64,000 nt of DNA from CAVROP01 sp050012175 (GCA_050012175.1 JBEKHR010000026.1:17091-81090); one strand, 5' to 3'; numbered from the stretch's first letter, positions 1 through 10,347 are shown. Notes: a model not told the origin generated them from the sequence alone. Numbers and translations: made by a program.

Positions 1-1
1 C

Positions 2-868
2 GACCAGCTTCAGCGGCTGGGCTGGCGCGGCTCTGTTTTCATGGTGGATGACAACTTTATCGGTAACAAGAAAAACGTTAAGCTCCTGCTTCCCCGCCTC
101 GTGGAGTGGATGCGCCAACACAAGTCTCCGTTCACGCTTTATACGGAGGCTTCCTTGAACCTCGCCGAAGACGAAGACCTGCTGCGATTAATGCGCGCGG
201 CCAATTTCAAGCGAGTATTCATGGGCATCGAGACGCCCGTGGTCGAGAGCCTCAAAGAAACGACGAAGTTCCAGAACCTGAGGAAGGACTTGCTGGAGAG
301 CGTAAAGCTCGTCCAGTCTTACGGCATGGAGGTGATGGCAGGCTTTATCGTCGGTTTCGACAACGACCCGGCGGACGTGTTCGATCGCCAGATTCAATTC
401 ATTCGAGAGGCGGCGATTCCCCTCTCCATGGTCGGCCTGCTCACCGCGTTGCCCCACACCCAGTTGTGGCGCCGACTGAAGGCCGAAGGCCGTCTCCTGA
501 AGGAGAGCCTCGGCAATAACACTCTGCTCGACCTCAATTTCATCCCCAAGATGGATACGCAACAGCTCATCGAGGGTTACCGCCGCATCCTGAGGACCAT
601 CTATAATCCCGAAGAGTACTTTGAGCGCGCCTCGGCGTGCCTGTCGCAACTCGGCGCTGCCGCCAAAACACCGGTGGTCTTTTCCGATCTCATGGCCGTG
701 GCACGCTCCCTCTGGCGGCAAGGTTTCCTTGCGGACTACCGCATGGAGTACTGGAAGTTCATCGGGCAGGCCGTGCGCCGCCATCGCCAGCATCTCCACC
801 AGGCCTTCACTCTGGCCATCATGGGACACCACTTCTTCGAGTTGGTGGACGCGGCTGAATCCAGTTAG
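2..868 (+). CDS. Radical SAM protein with DUF4070-like C-terminus (5' truncated by window edge)
   Basis: The reading frame is open from base 2 to the stop at 868, so the true start lies outside the window; an internal ATG at 41 is inside the conserved core. The visible part begins in the radical SAM barrel: VFMVDDNFIGN near the N-terminus, then GIETP and GFIVGFDND strands, and a tail with YNPEEYFERA. This order is typical of B12-binding-domain radical SAM proteins of the DUF4070 group. The cobalamin-binding domain and the CxxxCxxC cluster motif must lie upstream and cannot be checked. Family members do SAM-radical chemistry such as methylation or rearrangement; the substrate cannot be told here. 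The next gene is on the other strand, so this is the end of its transcription unit. Confidence 0.8.
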   Translation, partial: DQLQRLGWRGSVFMVDDNFIGNKKNVKLLLPRLVEWMRQHKSPFTLYTEASLNLAEDEDLLRLMRAANFKRVFMGIETPVVESLKETTKFQNLRKDLLESVKLVQSYGMEVMAGFIVGFDNDPADVFDRQIQFIREAAIPLSMVGLLTALPHTQLWRRLKAEGRLLKESLGNNTLLDLNFIPKMDTQQLIEGYRRILRTIYNPEEYFERASACLSQLGAAAKTPVVFSDLMAVARSLWRQGFLADYRMEYWKFIGQAVRRHRQHLHQAFTLAIMGHHFFELVDAAESS

Positions 869-1008
869 AGTCAGGGTGACCTGTTCCGGCGGCATTTGTT
901 CCAGAAGAGACGACAGGGTTTTCGGCGCGCTGTCGCGCAGCCGTTTTCACTTTCTCGGAAGGGACCGAGGGGTGATGTCAGGGCACGAGGGATAGGAACG
1001 TTCCGCCC

Positions 1009-1875
1009 TCACACGCTCAGAACCGGAATCGACACCGCGCAAATGATTCCGTAGCCGTGGGTCCGCAGGTGACCGCCATAAGGGTAGCACCCGGTAACCA
1101 GCAAATCCGCCTTCGTCTGCTTCGCAGCTTGGCTCAGCACCTTGGGCACGTCACCACTGCCGATGAATACATCTGCCTTGATGCCCGTGTCTTGCTGGAG
1201 CTTTGCCATTTGCTGGGAAGCGTTGCCGACGAGCTCCTCTTTCCACCTTTGATCGACGTAGCTGCCCCCGGGCCCCCAAAACTCCACACTGGCAGTGACG
1301 TTAGCGAGCGTAAGATGAGCACCAAATTCGGCGGCCGTTTGGGCGGCCCACGACACAGTCATGTCAGCACGGGGCCCGAATTCGACAGCGCACAGGACGT
1401 TGCGGATCGCAAACTTCTGCACTGGCGATTCTTGCACGTGCGCACCAGTCCAAACCGGGCATTCGGTCCCGTGTAACACTTTTGCTGTCACCGAGCCCAT
1501 AAGAAACTGGTAGAACGTGAAGCTATGTGACGGCATCATGATCAGGTCGGCTTTTTCCTCCTGAGCCGTCCGCACAATTGCCGGGGCCGCGTCGCCTTTG
1601 ACCAACTTGCGCTGAATGGTAAGGCCATCAAGCTCCGGCCCGAGAGACGGGTCCTGCTGTTTCTGGGCCTGTCTAATGATCGCCGCGAGCAAGTCCCAGT
1701 CAGCCAGCTCGCGGCTGTCCTCCGGCACACCAGCGGCGTGGCTCTGCGCTGTCACGATGTGCAGCATCACGATCTCGGAATGGAAATGGCGCGCCAACGT
1801 GGCAGCCTGATGAATCACACCCAGTGAAGCAAGCGGGAAATCAACCGGCAAAAGAATCTTCTTAATATTCAGCAT
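1009..1875 (-). CDS. Tandem-domain universal stress protein
   Basis: This 288-residue soluble protein holds two Usp domains in tandem. The first (about residues 1-145) opens with IKKILLPVDF and has LIMMPSH followed by a GSVTAKVLHGTECPV segment, which resembles the Usp nucleotide-binding signature. The second (about 155-288) opens with IRNVLCAVEF and ends with a degenerate GYGIICAVSIPVLSV, in which the glycine-rich loop is poorly kept. Usp proteins respond to starvation or membrane stress and often bind ATP. Here the first domain may bind nucleotide and the second may be structural; that is inference. An AAGGG stretch about 10 bases before the ATG is a plausible ribosome site. It stands alone between a radical SAM gene and an efflux operon on the other strand. 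Confidence 0.88.
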   Translation of the reverse strand: MLNIKKILLPVDFPLASLGVIHQAATLARHFHSEIVMLHIVTAQSHAAGVPEDSRELADWDLLAAIIRQAQKQQDPSLGPELDGLTIQRKLVKGDAAPAIVRTAQEEKADLIMMPSHSFTFYQFLMGSVTAKVLHGTECPVWTGAHVQESPVQKFAIRNVLCAVEFGPRADMTVSWAAQTAAEFGAHLTLANVTASVEFWGPGGSYVDQRWKEELVGNASQQMAKLQQDTGIKADVFIGSGDVPKVLSQAAKQTKADLLVTGCYPYGGHLRTHGYGIICAVSIPVLSV

Positions 1876-2371
1876 CGCGTAAAAGCCCTTGAGTTAAAAT
1901 GTCCCTCACCGTCTTCCTTAGTCGGAATTTCCGATTTGGATTTCTGACTCGCGCACATCGTATGCTTCTCCTGCCTTGGATACATCCAATCTACCCGGAA
2001 TTCGCTTTTTGGCGTTCCGGCGCCTGAGAGTATACACCGGGTTGTCTCCAACCGAGCCCTTTCGGCGCATTTTCCCTCTCCGATGATGTCCCGCCAAGGT
2101 GAGCAATGTTATACAGACACGCCACCGCCGAGGATGCTTTGATCTTTGCTTTGAAGATTTCTGGATTCCGGGGGGCGCCGTTGTCCTTGCCTACGTTTTC
2201 TTTTGCCCAATTCAGGCTGCGGATCAATGGAGCAAGGCGGTTGTCTTACGGCCAGGTAAGTTCCGCTCCCTTCAGGGGCCCGGGACTGACCAGCCCGAGA
2301 TTCTGTACCTTGCGTAGCTGCTCACGAGCAGTACCCTGCGAGGGATTCGGAGCTGAAAAAGGAGATTCCGA
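1876..2371. other. Intergenic region between divergent genes, no gene seen
   Basis: This stretch of about 500 bases separates the leftward stress protein gene from the rightward efflux operon and must hold both promoters. The short open frames in it show no domain, signal peptide or ribosome site that I can support. I see no strong palindrome or terminator. Confidence 0.5.
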
Positions 2372-3601
2372 TTGACCGCTGACATGAACGAGCACGCCGT
2401 CATCAGCCCTGACCATCAACTCCCGGCCTTTGTTCCCCGCCATAAGGGTCTGCACGTCGTCATGTGGATCCTGCTGCTCCTGATCGTGGCGGTTCCGCTC
2501 CTCCTGGTTTTGCACCACCACGAGGAAGCCAAAAAAGCGGCGGCCGCACGCCCTGCCGCGCCGGGGATCACCATTACGAGTGCGACGGCTCAAAAGGGTA
2601 ATATCGGTGTCTACCTTGACGCCATCGGCACAGTCACCCCGGTCTATACCGATTCGATTACCAGCCAGGTTAATGGCCTGGTCGTTGCCGTGCATTATAC
2701 GGAGGGTCAGCGGGTAAGTAAGGACGACCCGCTGGTTGACATCGATTCGAGTCCATACCGCGCCATGCTCTTGCAAGCGCAAGGGACGCTGGAGCGAGAC
2801 GAGAATCTGCTCGCTCAAGCACAGATGGACCTTGAACGCTACCGTGCCGCGTGGGCACGCAACGCCATTGCCAAGCAAACCTTGGACGACCAGGAAAAGC
2901 TTGTCCTGCAGTACGAGGGCACAGTAAAAAACGACCGGGGAACGGTGCAATTTGACCAGATTCAGGTGGACTACTGCCATATCACTGCTCCCATCGCCGG
3001 CCGGGTGGGTTTACGGCTGGTGGATCCGGGCAACGTGGTGCAGTCTGGTGGAAACGTAACCCTCGCCGTCATTACGCAGTTAGAGCCCATCACCGTTATT
3101 TTCACAATACCGGAAGACAGTCTAGGCCAGGTTGAAGCCCGCCTAGACGCAAAGGCTAAGCTCCCCGTCGATGCCTTTGATCGCACTGCGCAGACCAAGA
3201 TTGCCAGCGGGGCGCTGTTGACGCTCGACAACCAGATTGACACTACGACGGGGACAGTAAAAGGACGAGCACTCTTTGCCAACACAAATGATGCACTCTT
3301 TCCGAACCAGTTTGTAAACACGCGCCTGCTCGTGAATACGTTGGAGGGAGTGACGCTGATTCCGTCATCAGCCATTCAACAGAACGGGCAAGCGTCGTTT
3401 GTCTATTTGATTCAAAACAATTTCGCTCACATGCGCAGCGTAACGCCGGGGGTTACCAACGGCGGTGTAACGCAGGTTGAAGGCATCAACCCTGGAGACG
3501 TTGTCGCCAACAGCAGCTTCGATAAGTTGCAGGACAAAGCTGCGGTGGTCATTCCGAACCAGCCTGTCACGGCCAAAACGAGCGGGAGCAACGCGCAGTG
3601 A
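2372..3601 (+). CDS. mdtA: RND efflux periplasmic adaptor (MdtA-like membrane fusion protein)
   Basis: This 409-residue adaptor joins the RND permeases below to an outer membrane channel. It has a short cytoplasmic head, one membrane anchor near residues 27-47 (HVVMWILLLLIVAVPLLLVL), a first lipoyl half-motif (SQVNGLVVAVHYTEGQ, about residue 95), a coiled-coil hairpin rich in Q, L and D, and the second lipoyl half (ITAPIAGRVGLRLVDPGNVV). The start chosen is TTG at 2372, because GGAG at 2361-2364 lies 7 bases before it; an ATG at 2384 is in frame but too far from that site. The stop overlaps the GTG start of the next gene by four bases, which suggests translational coupling. The sequence does not tell the drug or substrate. 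Confidence 0.92.
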   Translation: MTADMNEHAVISPDHQLPAFVPRHKGLHVVMWILLLLIVAVPLLLVLHHHEEAKKAAAARPAAPGITITSATAQKGNIGVYLDAIGTVTPVYTDSITSQVNGLVVAVHYTEGQRVSKDDPLVDIDSSPYRAMLLQAQGTLERDENLLAQAQMDLERYRAAWARNAIAKQTLDDQEKLVLQYEGTVKNDRGTVQFDQIQVDYCHITAPIAGRVGLRLVDPGNVVQSGGNVTLAVITQLEPITVIFTIPEDSLGQVEARLDAKAKLPVDAFDRTAQTKIASGALLTLDNQIDTTTGTVKGRALFANTNDALFPNQFVNTRLLVNTLEGVTLIPSSAIQQNGQASFVYLIQNNFAHMRSVTPGVTNGGVTQVEGINPGDVVANSSFDKLQDKAAVVIPNQPVTAKTSGSNAQ

Positions 3602-6600
3602 GTCCATCTCGTCCGTTTATCTTGCGACCGGTAGCCACGGCTTTGCTGATGGCTGCCATCCTCTTGGTCGGTCTGGTTGGCTATACACAACTGCCGGTTT
3701 CCGCATTGCCGGAAGTCGATTATCCCACCATTCAGGTGCTCACGTTTTATCCCGGCGCCAGCCCCACGGTGATGGCGACGACGGTGACGGCGCCCCTGGA
3801 GCGTCAATTCGGCGAACTGCAGGGCTTGAGCCAGATGACCTCCACCAGCTCCGGAGGCACTTCCGTCATCGTGCTGCAGTTTAATCTCTCTCTGGCTATT
3901 GATGTGGCCGAGCAGGAGGTGCAGGCTGCCATAAACGGGTCGCAGAGTCTTTTGCCCTCCATCCTGCCCTCGCCGCCGATCTACAGTAAGACGAATCCAG
4001 CCGATGCCCCTGTGCTCACCCTGGCCATCACCTCAAATTCCATGCCGCTATCTCAGGTTGAAGACCTTGTGGACACGCGCCTTGCGCCTAAGATTTCGCA
4101 GCTCAACGGGGTCGGTCTTGTAACCATCAGCGGCGGCCAAAAGCCCGCCGTCCGCATCCAAGCCAACCCTACGGCGATGTCATCCTACGGCATCAACCTG
4201 GAAGACCTGCGCACGGCGCTGACAAATGCCAGTGTGAACGCCGCCAAAGGGAACTTCGACGGGCCGCGCCAGGATTACCAGATCGACGCCAACGATCAAC
4301 TGGTCACCAGCGGCGACTATGGGAAGGTTGTCGTTGCTTACCGCAACGGTGCGCCGGTGATGCTGACCGACATAGCACGCATCGTGAATGGCGTAGAGAA
4401 CAATAATCTGGCCGCGTGGATGAACCAGACCCCTGCGGTGATCCTGAATGTGCAACGCCAGCCCGGGGCCAACACCATCAGCGTGGTCAAGAGCATCAAG
4501 GGACTCATGCCGCAGCTTGAGGCCAACCTGCCCACGGGCATTCTGGTGACCACGCTTACCGATCTCACCACCGCCATCAAAGCATCGGTTTCCGACGTGG
4601 AGTTCGAATTGCTCTTGACGGTTGGACTCGTCGTGCTGGTCATCTTCCTCTTCTTGCGGAGTCTCTATGCCACCATCATCCCCAGCGTGGCTGTGCCGCT
4701 GTCACTGGTGGGCACGTTCGCGGCGATGTACGTCCTTGGTTACAGCCTGGATAACCTATCACTGATGGCGCTGACCATCTCCACCGGTTTCGTTGTGGAC
4801 GATGCCATCGTGATGATCGAGAACATCGCGCGGTACATCGAAGCGGGCGATCCACCCATGGAAGCGGCGCTCAAGGGCGCGGAGCAAATAGGCTTCACCA
4901 TTCTCTCGCTGACCGTGTCACTCGTCGCCGTACTGATTCCACTGTTATTCATGGGCGACGTGGTGGGGCGCCTGTTCCGCGAGTTTGCCGTGACACTGGC
5001 CGTCACGATCATCGTTTCGGCAGTGGTCTCCCTTACGCTCACGCCCATGATGAGTGCGCGAATCTTGCGGCACGAGCCAAAAGAGAAGCAGGGGCGCGTC
5101 TATAGAGCCTCGGAGCGTGCTTTCGAGTGGATGATCGCGTTCTATGGCCGGACACTGAAGTTTGTCCTTCGATTCCAGACGGTTACGCTGTTGGTCGCCG
5201 TGGCTACACTGCTGCTTACGGTTTTCCTTTACATCGTGATCCCAAAAGGTTTTTTCCCGATACAGGACACGGGCGTCATCCAGGGCATATCGCAGGCGCC
5301 GCCCGCGATCAGTTCACAGGCCATGGCCAAGAAGCAGTTGGAGATTACCAAGGCAGTTCTGGATGACCCGGCGGTGGAAAGCGTCTCGTCGTTTATCGGC
5401 GCCGATGGAACGAATGTGACGACGAACAGCGGTAGGATGTCGATCAATCTAAAGCCGCTCGACCAGCGCAATATCAGCGCATCAGACCTCATCCGCAGGC
5501 TCAACTCTCGAGTGAACCAGGTTCAGGGTATTCAGTTGTTTATGGAACCTGTGCAGAACATTACCGTGGACGACCGGGTCAGTCGCACGCAATACCAGTA
5601 CGCACTGGAAGACCCCGATGCGAATGAACTGAATGACTGGACCAACCGTTTCGTCAACCGGCTGAAGCAGTTGCCCGAACTGGAAGACGTGGCCACCGAT
5701 CAACAACCGGGAGGGCTGGCCGTCTCTCTGGTGATCGACCGGGTCACCGCTTCGCGACTGGGCATCGCGCCTACGACCATCGATAACACCCTGTATGACG
5801 CCTTCGGTCAGCGGCAGATCAGCACGATGTATACGCAAGTAAACCAGTACCACGTTGTTCTCGAGAGTGAGCCGCAGTTTCAGAAGAACCCCAGCAAGCT
5901 GAACCAGCTTTACATTCAGTCCAATGCGTCTTCAGGCGCAACCGGTACGGGGGCCTCTTCCTCTTTTGCGTCTTCCGGATCATCCTCCGCGGGATCCAAT
6001 GGGCTGACGACTTCCGCACTGTACACTCCGGCGGCAAATACCCTTGCTCCTCCCTTGAACGCGCTTTCGGCGAGCACCTCCACGGCGACCTCCAGCAAGG
6101 GAGCCGGCTCTGCGGGTACTACCAGTTCAGCCACAAGCAGTGCCGTGCCGCTGAGCGCCTTCGCGCACTTTGAGAATACGACAGAGCCGCTCGCCATTAC
6201 CCACCAGGGTCAATTTCCGGCGATTACAGTGTCGTTCAATCTCGCGCCGAATGCCGCGCTGGGCAACGCCATTACGGCGGTCGACAAAGCGCAGAAAGAC
6301 ATGCACATGCCTCCCAGCCTGCAGACAGGTTTTCAAGGCACCGCGGCATCATTCACGAATTCGCTAGCCAATGAGCCGTTGCTCATTCTTGCTGCGCTGG
6401 TCACGGTGTACATCGTGCTGGGCGTTTTGTACGAGAGCTTTATCCACCCGATTACGATTCTGTCCACGCTACCCTCAGCGGGCGTGGGCGCTTTCCTCGC
6501 CTTGCTTCTTTTCCACCAGGATTTAAGCGTGGTGGCGATCATCGGCATCGTCCTGCTGATTGGTATCGTGAAAAAGAACGGCATTATGATGGTCGACTTC

Positions 6601-6921
6601 GCGCTGGAAGGCGAGCGGAAGCACGGAAAGAACGCGACGGATGCAATTTACGATGCGTGTCTGCTCCGCTTCCGCCCCATTATGATGACCACCATGGCCG
6701 CGCTGCTGGCGGGTCTGCCGCTGGCTCTGGGAACGGGTTACGGTTCTGAGTTGCGCCGGCCGCTGGGCATCGCCATGGTGGGCGGACTGCTGCTGAGCCA
6801 GGCGCTTACGCTTTACACCACGCCCGTCATCTACATCTTTTTTGACAATCTAGCGCAGCGCTTTGCGCACAAATCGAACCAGCCGGAAACCGGAGGCGCA
6901 GAACTGGCAGGGCCGGCATGA
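3598..6921 (+). CDS. mdtB: RND efflux permease, MdtB/MdtC-like, with a low-complexity periplasmic insertion
   Basis: This inner membrane proton-driven pump has 1,107 residues, longer than the usual 1,030-1,050. The proton relay is intact: GFVVDDAIVMIEN in transmembrane segment 4 (about residue 401) and GIVKKNGIMMVDFA in segment 10. The extra length is a block at residues 777-849 made almost only of Ser, Thr, Ala and Gly. It sits in the second large periplasmic loop between YIQSN and VPLSAF, where the neighbouring paralogue has only a tight turn. The gene starts with GTG overlapping the adaptor stop and ends in an ATGA overlap with the next permease. An adaptor followed by two different RND permeases is the MdtABC layout, in which both permeases join one trimer. 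Confidence 0.93.
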   Translation: MSPSRPFILRPVATALLMAAILLVGLVGYTQLPVSALPEVDYPTIQVLTFYPGASPTVMATTVTAPLERQFGELQGLSQMTSTSSGGTSVIVLQFNLSLAIDVAEQEVQAAINGSQSLLPSILPSPPIYSKTNPADAPVLTLAITSNSMPLSQVEDLVDTRLAPKISQLNGVGLVTISGGQKPAVRIQANPTAMSSYGINLEDLRTALTNASVNAAKGNFDGPRQDYQIDANDQLVTSGDYGKVVVAYRNGAPVMLTDIARIVNGVENNNLAAWMNQTPAVILNVQRQPGANTISVVKSIKGLMPQLEANLPTGILVTTLTDLTTAIKASVSDVEFELLLTVGLVVLVIFLFLRSLYATIIPSVAVPLSLVGTFAAMYVLGYSLDNLSLMALTISTGFVVDDAIVMIENIARYIEAGDPPMEAALKGAEQIGFTILSLTVSLVAVLIPLLFMGDVVGRLFREFAVTLAVTIIVSAVVSLTLTPMMSARILRHEPKEKQGRVYRASERAFEWMIAFYGRTLKFVLRFQTVTLLVAVATLLLTVFLYIVIPKGFFPIQDTGVIQGISQAPPAISSQAMAKKQLEITKAVLDDPAVESVSSFIGADGTNVTTNSGRMSINLKPLDQRNISASDLIRRLNSRVNQVQGIQLFMEPVQNITVDDRVSRTQYQYALEDPDANELNDWTNRFVNRLKQLPELEDVATDQQPGGLAVSLVIDRVTASRLGIAPTTIDNTLYDAFGQRQISTMYTQVNQYHVVLESEPQFQKNPSKLNQLYIQSNASSGATGTGASSSFASSGSSSAGSNGLTTSALYTPAANTLAPPLNALSASTSTATSSKGAGSAGTTSSATSSAVPLSAFAHFENTTEPLAITHQGQFPAITVSFNLAPNAALGNAITAVDKAQKDMHMPPSLQTGFQGTAASFTNSLANEPLLILAALVTVYIVLGVLYESFIHPITILSTLPSAGVGAFLALLLFHQDLSVVAIIGIVLLIGIVKKNGIMMVDFALEGERKHGKNATDAIYDACLLRFRPIMMTTMAALLAGLPLALGTGYGSELRRPLGIAMVGGLLLSQALTLYTTPVIYIFFDNLAQRFAHKSNQPETGGAELAGPA

Positions 6922-9900
6922 ACATCTCCGAACCCTTCATTCGCCGGCCAGTGGCTACGACGCTGCTCACGGTGGCGATTGCCCTTGCCGGGGCGATTGC
7001 GTTTGAGGTGCTGCCTGTAGCACCCTTGCCGGAGGTCGACTTTCCCACTATTTCCGTCAATGCAAGCCTGCCGGGAGCCAGCGCCGCTATTATGGCGTCG
7101 TCCGTCGCCACTCCCCTGGAGCGGCAGTTCGGTCATATTGCGGGAGTGGCGGAGATGACCTCCGCGAGCACGCTCAGCAGCACATCGGTCACCATTCAGT
7201 TTGACCTCAGCCGCGACATTGATGGCGCGGCGCGCGATGTGCAGGCCGCCATCAATGCGGCGCGATCCTATCTGCCCGCCAACCTGCCGGCCAATCCGAC
7301 CTATCGCAAGGTCAATCCCGCCGATTCGCCGATCATGATCCTCGGTCTTACCTCCGACAAATACGGTCCCCGTACACTCTATGACGAAGCCTCCACCGTC
7401 CTCGAGCAGAAGCTGTCGCAGATACAAGGCGTAGGGCAGGTCACTGCCGGAGGCGGCGCGTTGCCGTCCGTGCGTGTGGATGCAAATCCCACACAATTGG
7501 CCAGCTATGGACTTACCGTGGCGAATTTGCAGTCCGTGCTAAGCCTTCAGAACGCTGATCTGGCCAAAGGCCAAATCTCTGATGGCATTGTGACCGCAGA
7601 TATCATTGCCAACGACCAGATCTCGCGCGCAGACGACTACAAGCCGCTCATCGTCGGTTATAAGCACGGTGCGGCGGTCCGTCTGTCCGATGTCGCTCAG
7701 GTAACAGACTCCGTGCAGAACGTCCGCGCTGCCGGCTATTTGAACGGCAAGCGCGCGATTACGATGATGATCTTCCGCCAGCCCGGCGCCAACATCATTG
7801 GCACGGTCGACCGCATACGCGCGCAACTTCCGTTTATCCAGGCATCCATTCCGCTCGGCATTGATACCACCATCGTTCTTGATCGCACCACAACCATCCG
7901 CGCCTCTGTCGGTGATGTCGAGAGGACGCTGCTCATTTCCATCGGCCTCGTCATCGTCGTGGTGTTTGTCTTCCTGCGCAACGGCCGCGCCACGCTCATT
8001 CCCGCCGTCGCCGTTCCGGTCTCGCTGATTGGTACGTTCGCAGTGATGTATCTGTTCGGATATACCCTCGACAACCTCTCGCTGATGGCCATGACCATTT
8101 CAACGGGATTTGTGGTCGATGATGCCATCGTGGTGATGGAAAACATCACGCGCCATCTGGAAAACGGCATAAGGCCCTTTGCCGCGGCGCTGAAGGGCGC
8201 GAAAGAAATCGGGTTCACCGTCTTCACCATCAGCATTTCGCTCATTGCCGTCTTTATCCCTCTTCTGTTGATGGGCGGAATCGTGGGCCGTCTCTTCCGC
8301 GAGTTTGCCGTCACCCTCTCGACGGCCATTCTCGTGTCCATGATCATCTCACTGACCACCACGCCCATGATGTGCGCCTACCTGTTGAGGAACGAGCGCG
8401 CGGAAAAACATGGCCGCATCTTCACGGCCAGCGAAAAGGTCTTTGACGGGGTGCTGTCGTTGTATCGCAGCACCCTGCATTGGGTGCTCGACCATCCGAC
8501 CCTCACCCTCAGCGTACTCTTCCTCACCATCGCGCTTAATGTGGTGCTGATCTACAAGATACCCAAGGGCTTTTTCCCGGTGGAGGACACGGGAGCGATC
8601 TCCGGTGGAGTGCGAGGGCCGCAGGACTCATCCTTCCCGGCGATGAACAACGCCATTCAGCAGATCGTCGGCGTGATCAAGAATGATCCCGCCGTCGCCA
8701 ATGTGACGGGGTTTTGTGGCGGCGGTGGGGCCACCAATACGGGCTCCCTCAACATTGCGCTCAAGCCGCTGGCGGAGCGCAACGTCAGTGCCGCTCAGGT
8801 CATCGACCGCCTGCGCCCCAAATTGAATCGTCTGCCGGTGGCTTCCGCGTTCCTCCAACCCGTGCAAGATCTGCGCATCGGCGGCCGGTCCGGTAATGCG
8901 ATGTACCAGTACACGATTCAAACCGATACGGTGCAGGATCTTTCCAAGTGGGGACCGATCCTACAGAGTGCGATGAAGCGCTTGCCCGGTCTGCAGGACG
9001 TAAGCTCAGACCAGCAGAATGGCGGTCTTGATGAGCTGATGAGCTACGATCGCGTCACCGCGGCAAAGCTCGGCCTTACCGTAAAGTCGCTGGACTCGGC
9101 GTTATACAGCGCATTCGGCCAATCGGAAGTGTCCATCATTTACACGCAGTTAAATCAGTATTACGTGGTGCTGGAAGTTGCTCCCCCGTATTGGCAAAGC
9201 CCGGAAGGATTGAAAGACATCTACCTTCTTTCGTCCAGCGGCAGGAACATTCCGCTGCTCGCGGTGGCCAAGGGCCACGCCAACACAACACCACTGGCCA
9301 TCAACCATACGGGCTTATTCCCCTCGGTCACCGTGTCCTTTAACCTCGCGCCGAACGTGTCTTTGAGCGATGCCACATCAAGCATCAACCAGATGCAAAA
9401 GCGCCTCGGCACACCTTCCACGCTGCAAGGCTTTTTTGCCGGCACGCTGCTGGCCTACCAGCAATCTCTCGGCACCGAGCCCATCCTGATTCTGACGGCG
9501 CTGCTGGCGGTTTACATCGTTCTCGGTATTTTGTACGAAAGCCTGGTCCATCCACTGACCATCATCTCGAGTTTACCGTCGGCGAGCGTAGGCGCGATGC
9601 TCGCATTGCTGCTCTTTAAAATGGATCTGAACATCGTCTCCATCATTGGCATTGTGCTGCTGATCGGAATCGTAAAAAAGAACGCCATTATGATGATCGA
9701 TTTCGCTCTTCAGGCAGAGCGCGAAGAGGGAAAGAGCCCAGCCGACGCGATATTTGAAGCGTGCATGTTGCGCTTCCGTCCGATCCTGATGACCACGATG
9801 GCGGCGTTATTGGGCGCTCTGCCCTTGGCGCTGGGGACGGGCATGGGGTATGAGCTCCGCCGGCCCCTGGGCATCACGATTGTGGGAGGGCTGATCTTAA

Positions 9901-10037
9901 GTCAGTTGCTCACACTCTATACAACGCCGGTCGTCTATTTGGCGTTCGACCGGCTGCGGCTACGGATGCGGGGAAAGCAGCACGACATCCTTGTCCTTGG
10001 CCGTGCGGCCGGGCCAGCCCCCAGCGCTGCGGTTTAA
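6918..10037 (+). CDS. mdtC: RND efflux permease, second subunit (MdtC/MdtB-like)
   Basis: This 1,039-residue permease is a paralogue of the one just upstream and has the normal family length. It keeps the segment 4 aspartate pair (GFVVDDAIVVMEN, about residue 401) and the segment 10 lysine (GIVKKNAIMMIDFA). It begins with ISEPFIRRPVATTLL, a usual RND N-terminus. Its start codon overlaps the upstream stop by four bases, so the two permeases are likely made in a fixed ratio, as expected for a heterotrimer. The loop that carries the insertion in the first permease is short here (YLLSSSGRNIPLLAV). A repeat element of about 285 bases follows before the outer membrane gene. Confidence 0.94.
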   Translation: MNISEPFIRRPVATTLLTVAIALAGAIAFEVLPVAPLPEVDFPTISVNASLPGASAAIMASSVATPLERQFGHIAGVAEMTSASTLSSTSVTIQFDLSRDIDGAARDVQAAINAARSYLPANLPANPTYRKVNPADSPIMILGLTSDKYGPRTLYDEASTVLEQKLSQIQGVGQVTAGGGALPSVRVDANPTQLASYGLTVANLQSVLSLQNADLAKGQISDGIVTADIIANDQISRADDYKPLIVGYKHGAAVRLSDVAQVTDSVQNVRAAGYLNGKRAITMMIFRQPGANIIGTVDRIRAQLPFIQASIPLGIDTTIVLDRTTTIRASVGDVERTLLISIGLVIVVVFVFLRNGRATLIPAVAVPVSLIGTFAVMYLFGYTLDNLSLMAMTISTGFVVDDAIVVMENITRHLENGIRPFAAALKGAKEIGFTVFTISISLIAVFIPLLLMGGIVGRLFREFAVTLSTAILVSMIISLTTTPMMCAYLLRNERAEKHGRIFTASEKVFDGVLSLYRSTLHWVLDHPTLTLSVLFLTIALNVVLIYKIPKGFFPVEDTGAISGGVRGPQDSSFPAMNNAIQQIVGVIKNDPAVANVTGFCGGGGATNTGSLNIALKPLAERNVSAAQVIDRLRPKLNRLPVASAFLQPVQDLRIGGRSGNAMYQYTIQTDTVQDLSKWGPILQSAMKRLPGLQDVSSDQQNGGLDELMSYDRVTAAKLGLTVKSLDSALYSAFGQSEVSIIYTQLNQYYVVLEVAPPYWQSPEGLKDIYLLSSSGRNIPLLAVAKGHANTTPLAINHTGLFPSVTVSFNLAPNVSLSDATSSINQMQKRLGTPSTLQGFFAGTLLAYQQSLGTEPILILTALLAVYIVLGILYESLVHPLTIISSLPSASVGAMLALLLFKMDLNIVSIIGIVLLIGIVKKNAIMMIDFALQAEREEGKSPADAIFEACMLRFRPILMTTMAALLGALPLALGTGMGYELRRPLGITIVGGLILSQLLTLYTTPVVYLAFDRLRLRMRGKQHDILVLGRAAGPAPSAAV

Positions 10038-10062
10038 TGGGAGCCGTTAGGGGCAACACTAT

Positions 10063-10347
10063 TCACTTAAGGGGTTTCGGCTTTTCGATTTGTTGCTGGG
10101 TGACCCCCTCACCCGTCCCGCCCCGGCTGGAGAAAGCGCCGGTTGCGGTCCACCCTCTCCCCCAAGGGGGAGAGGGTAGTAAATTCAAATCGATGTCCCT
10201 TCGGTCGCCGCGGCGACAGAAGGGCCGGAGGCGAGGGCAAAAAAATCAAATCAACTCCCCCCTCGCCCCCTTGGGGGAGAGGGACCGGGGGTGAGGGGGT
10301 CAGGCCTGAGGAAGCTCGGATCCAATTTCCTGAAACCCCTTAAGTGA
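10063..10347. repeat. Nested inverted-repeat element between permease and outer membrane channel
   Basis: An outer arm at 10063-10078 is the exact reverse complement of 10332-10347 (16 bases). Inside it, 10101-10114 pairs exactly with 10289-10302 (14 bases). The centre holds a hairpin of two 12-base arms (10152-10163 and 10166-10177) and a related CCCCC-TT-GGGGG palindrome at about 10266-10283. The whole stretch can fold as one long interrupted hairpin. It looks like a REP/MITE-type intergenic element rather than a terminator, since there is no T-tract. Confidence 0.75.

Noticed and set aside
10037..10343. Two overlapping open frames in the repeat after the second RND permease
   Set aside because: Both translate the palindromic element and have no ribosome site of their own.
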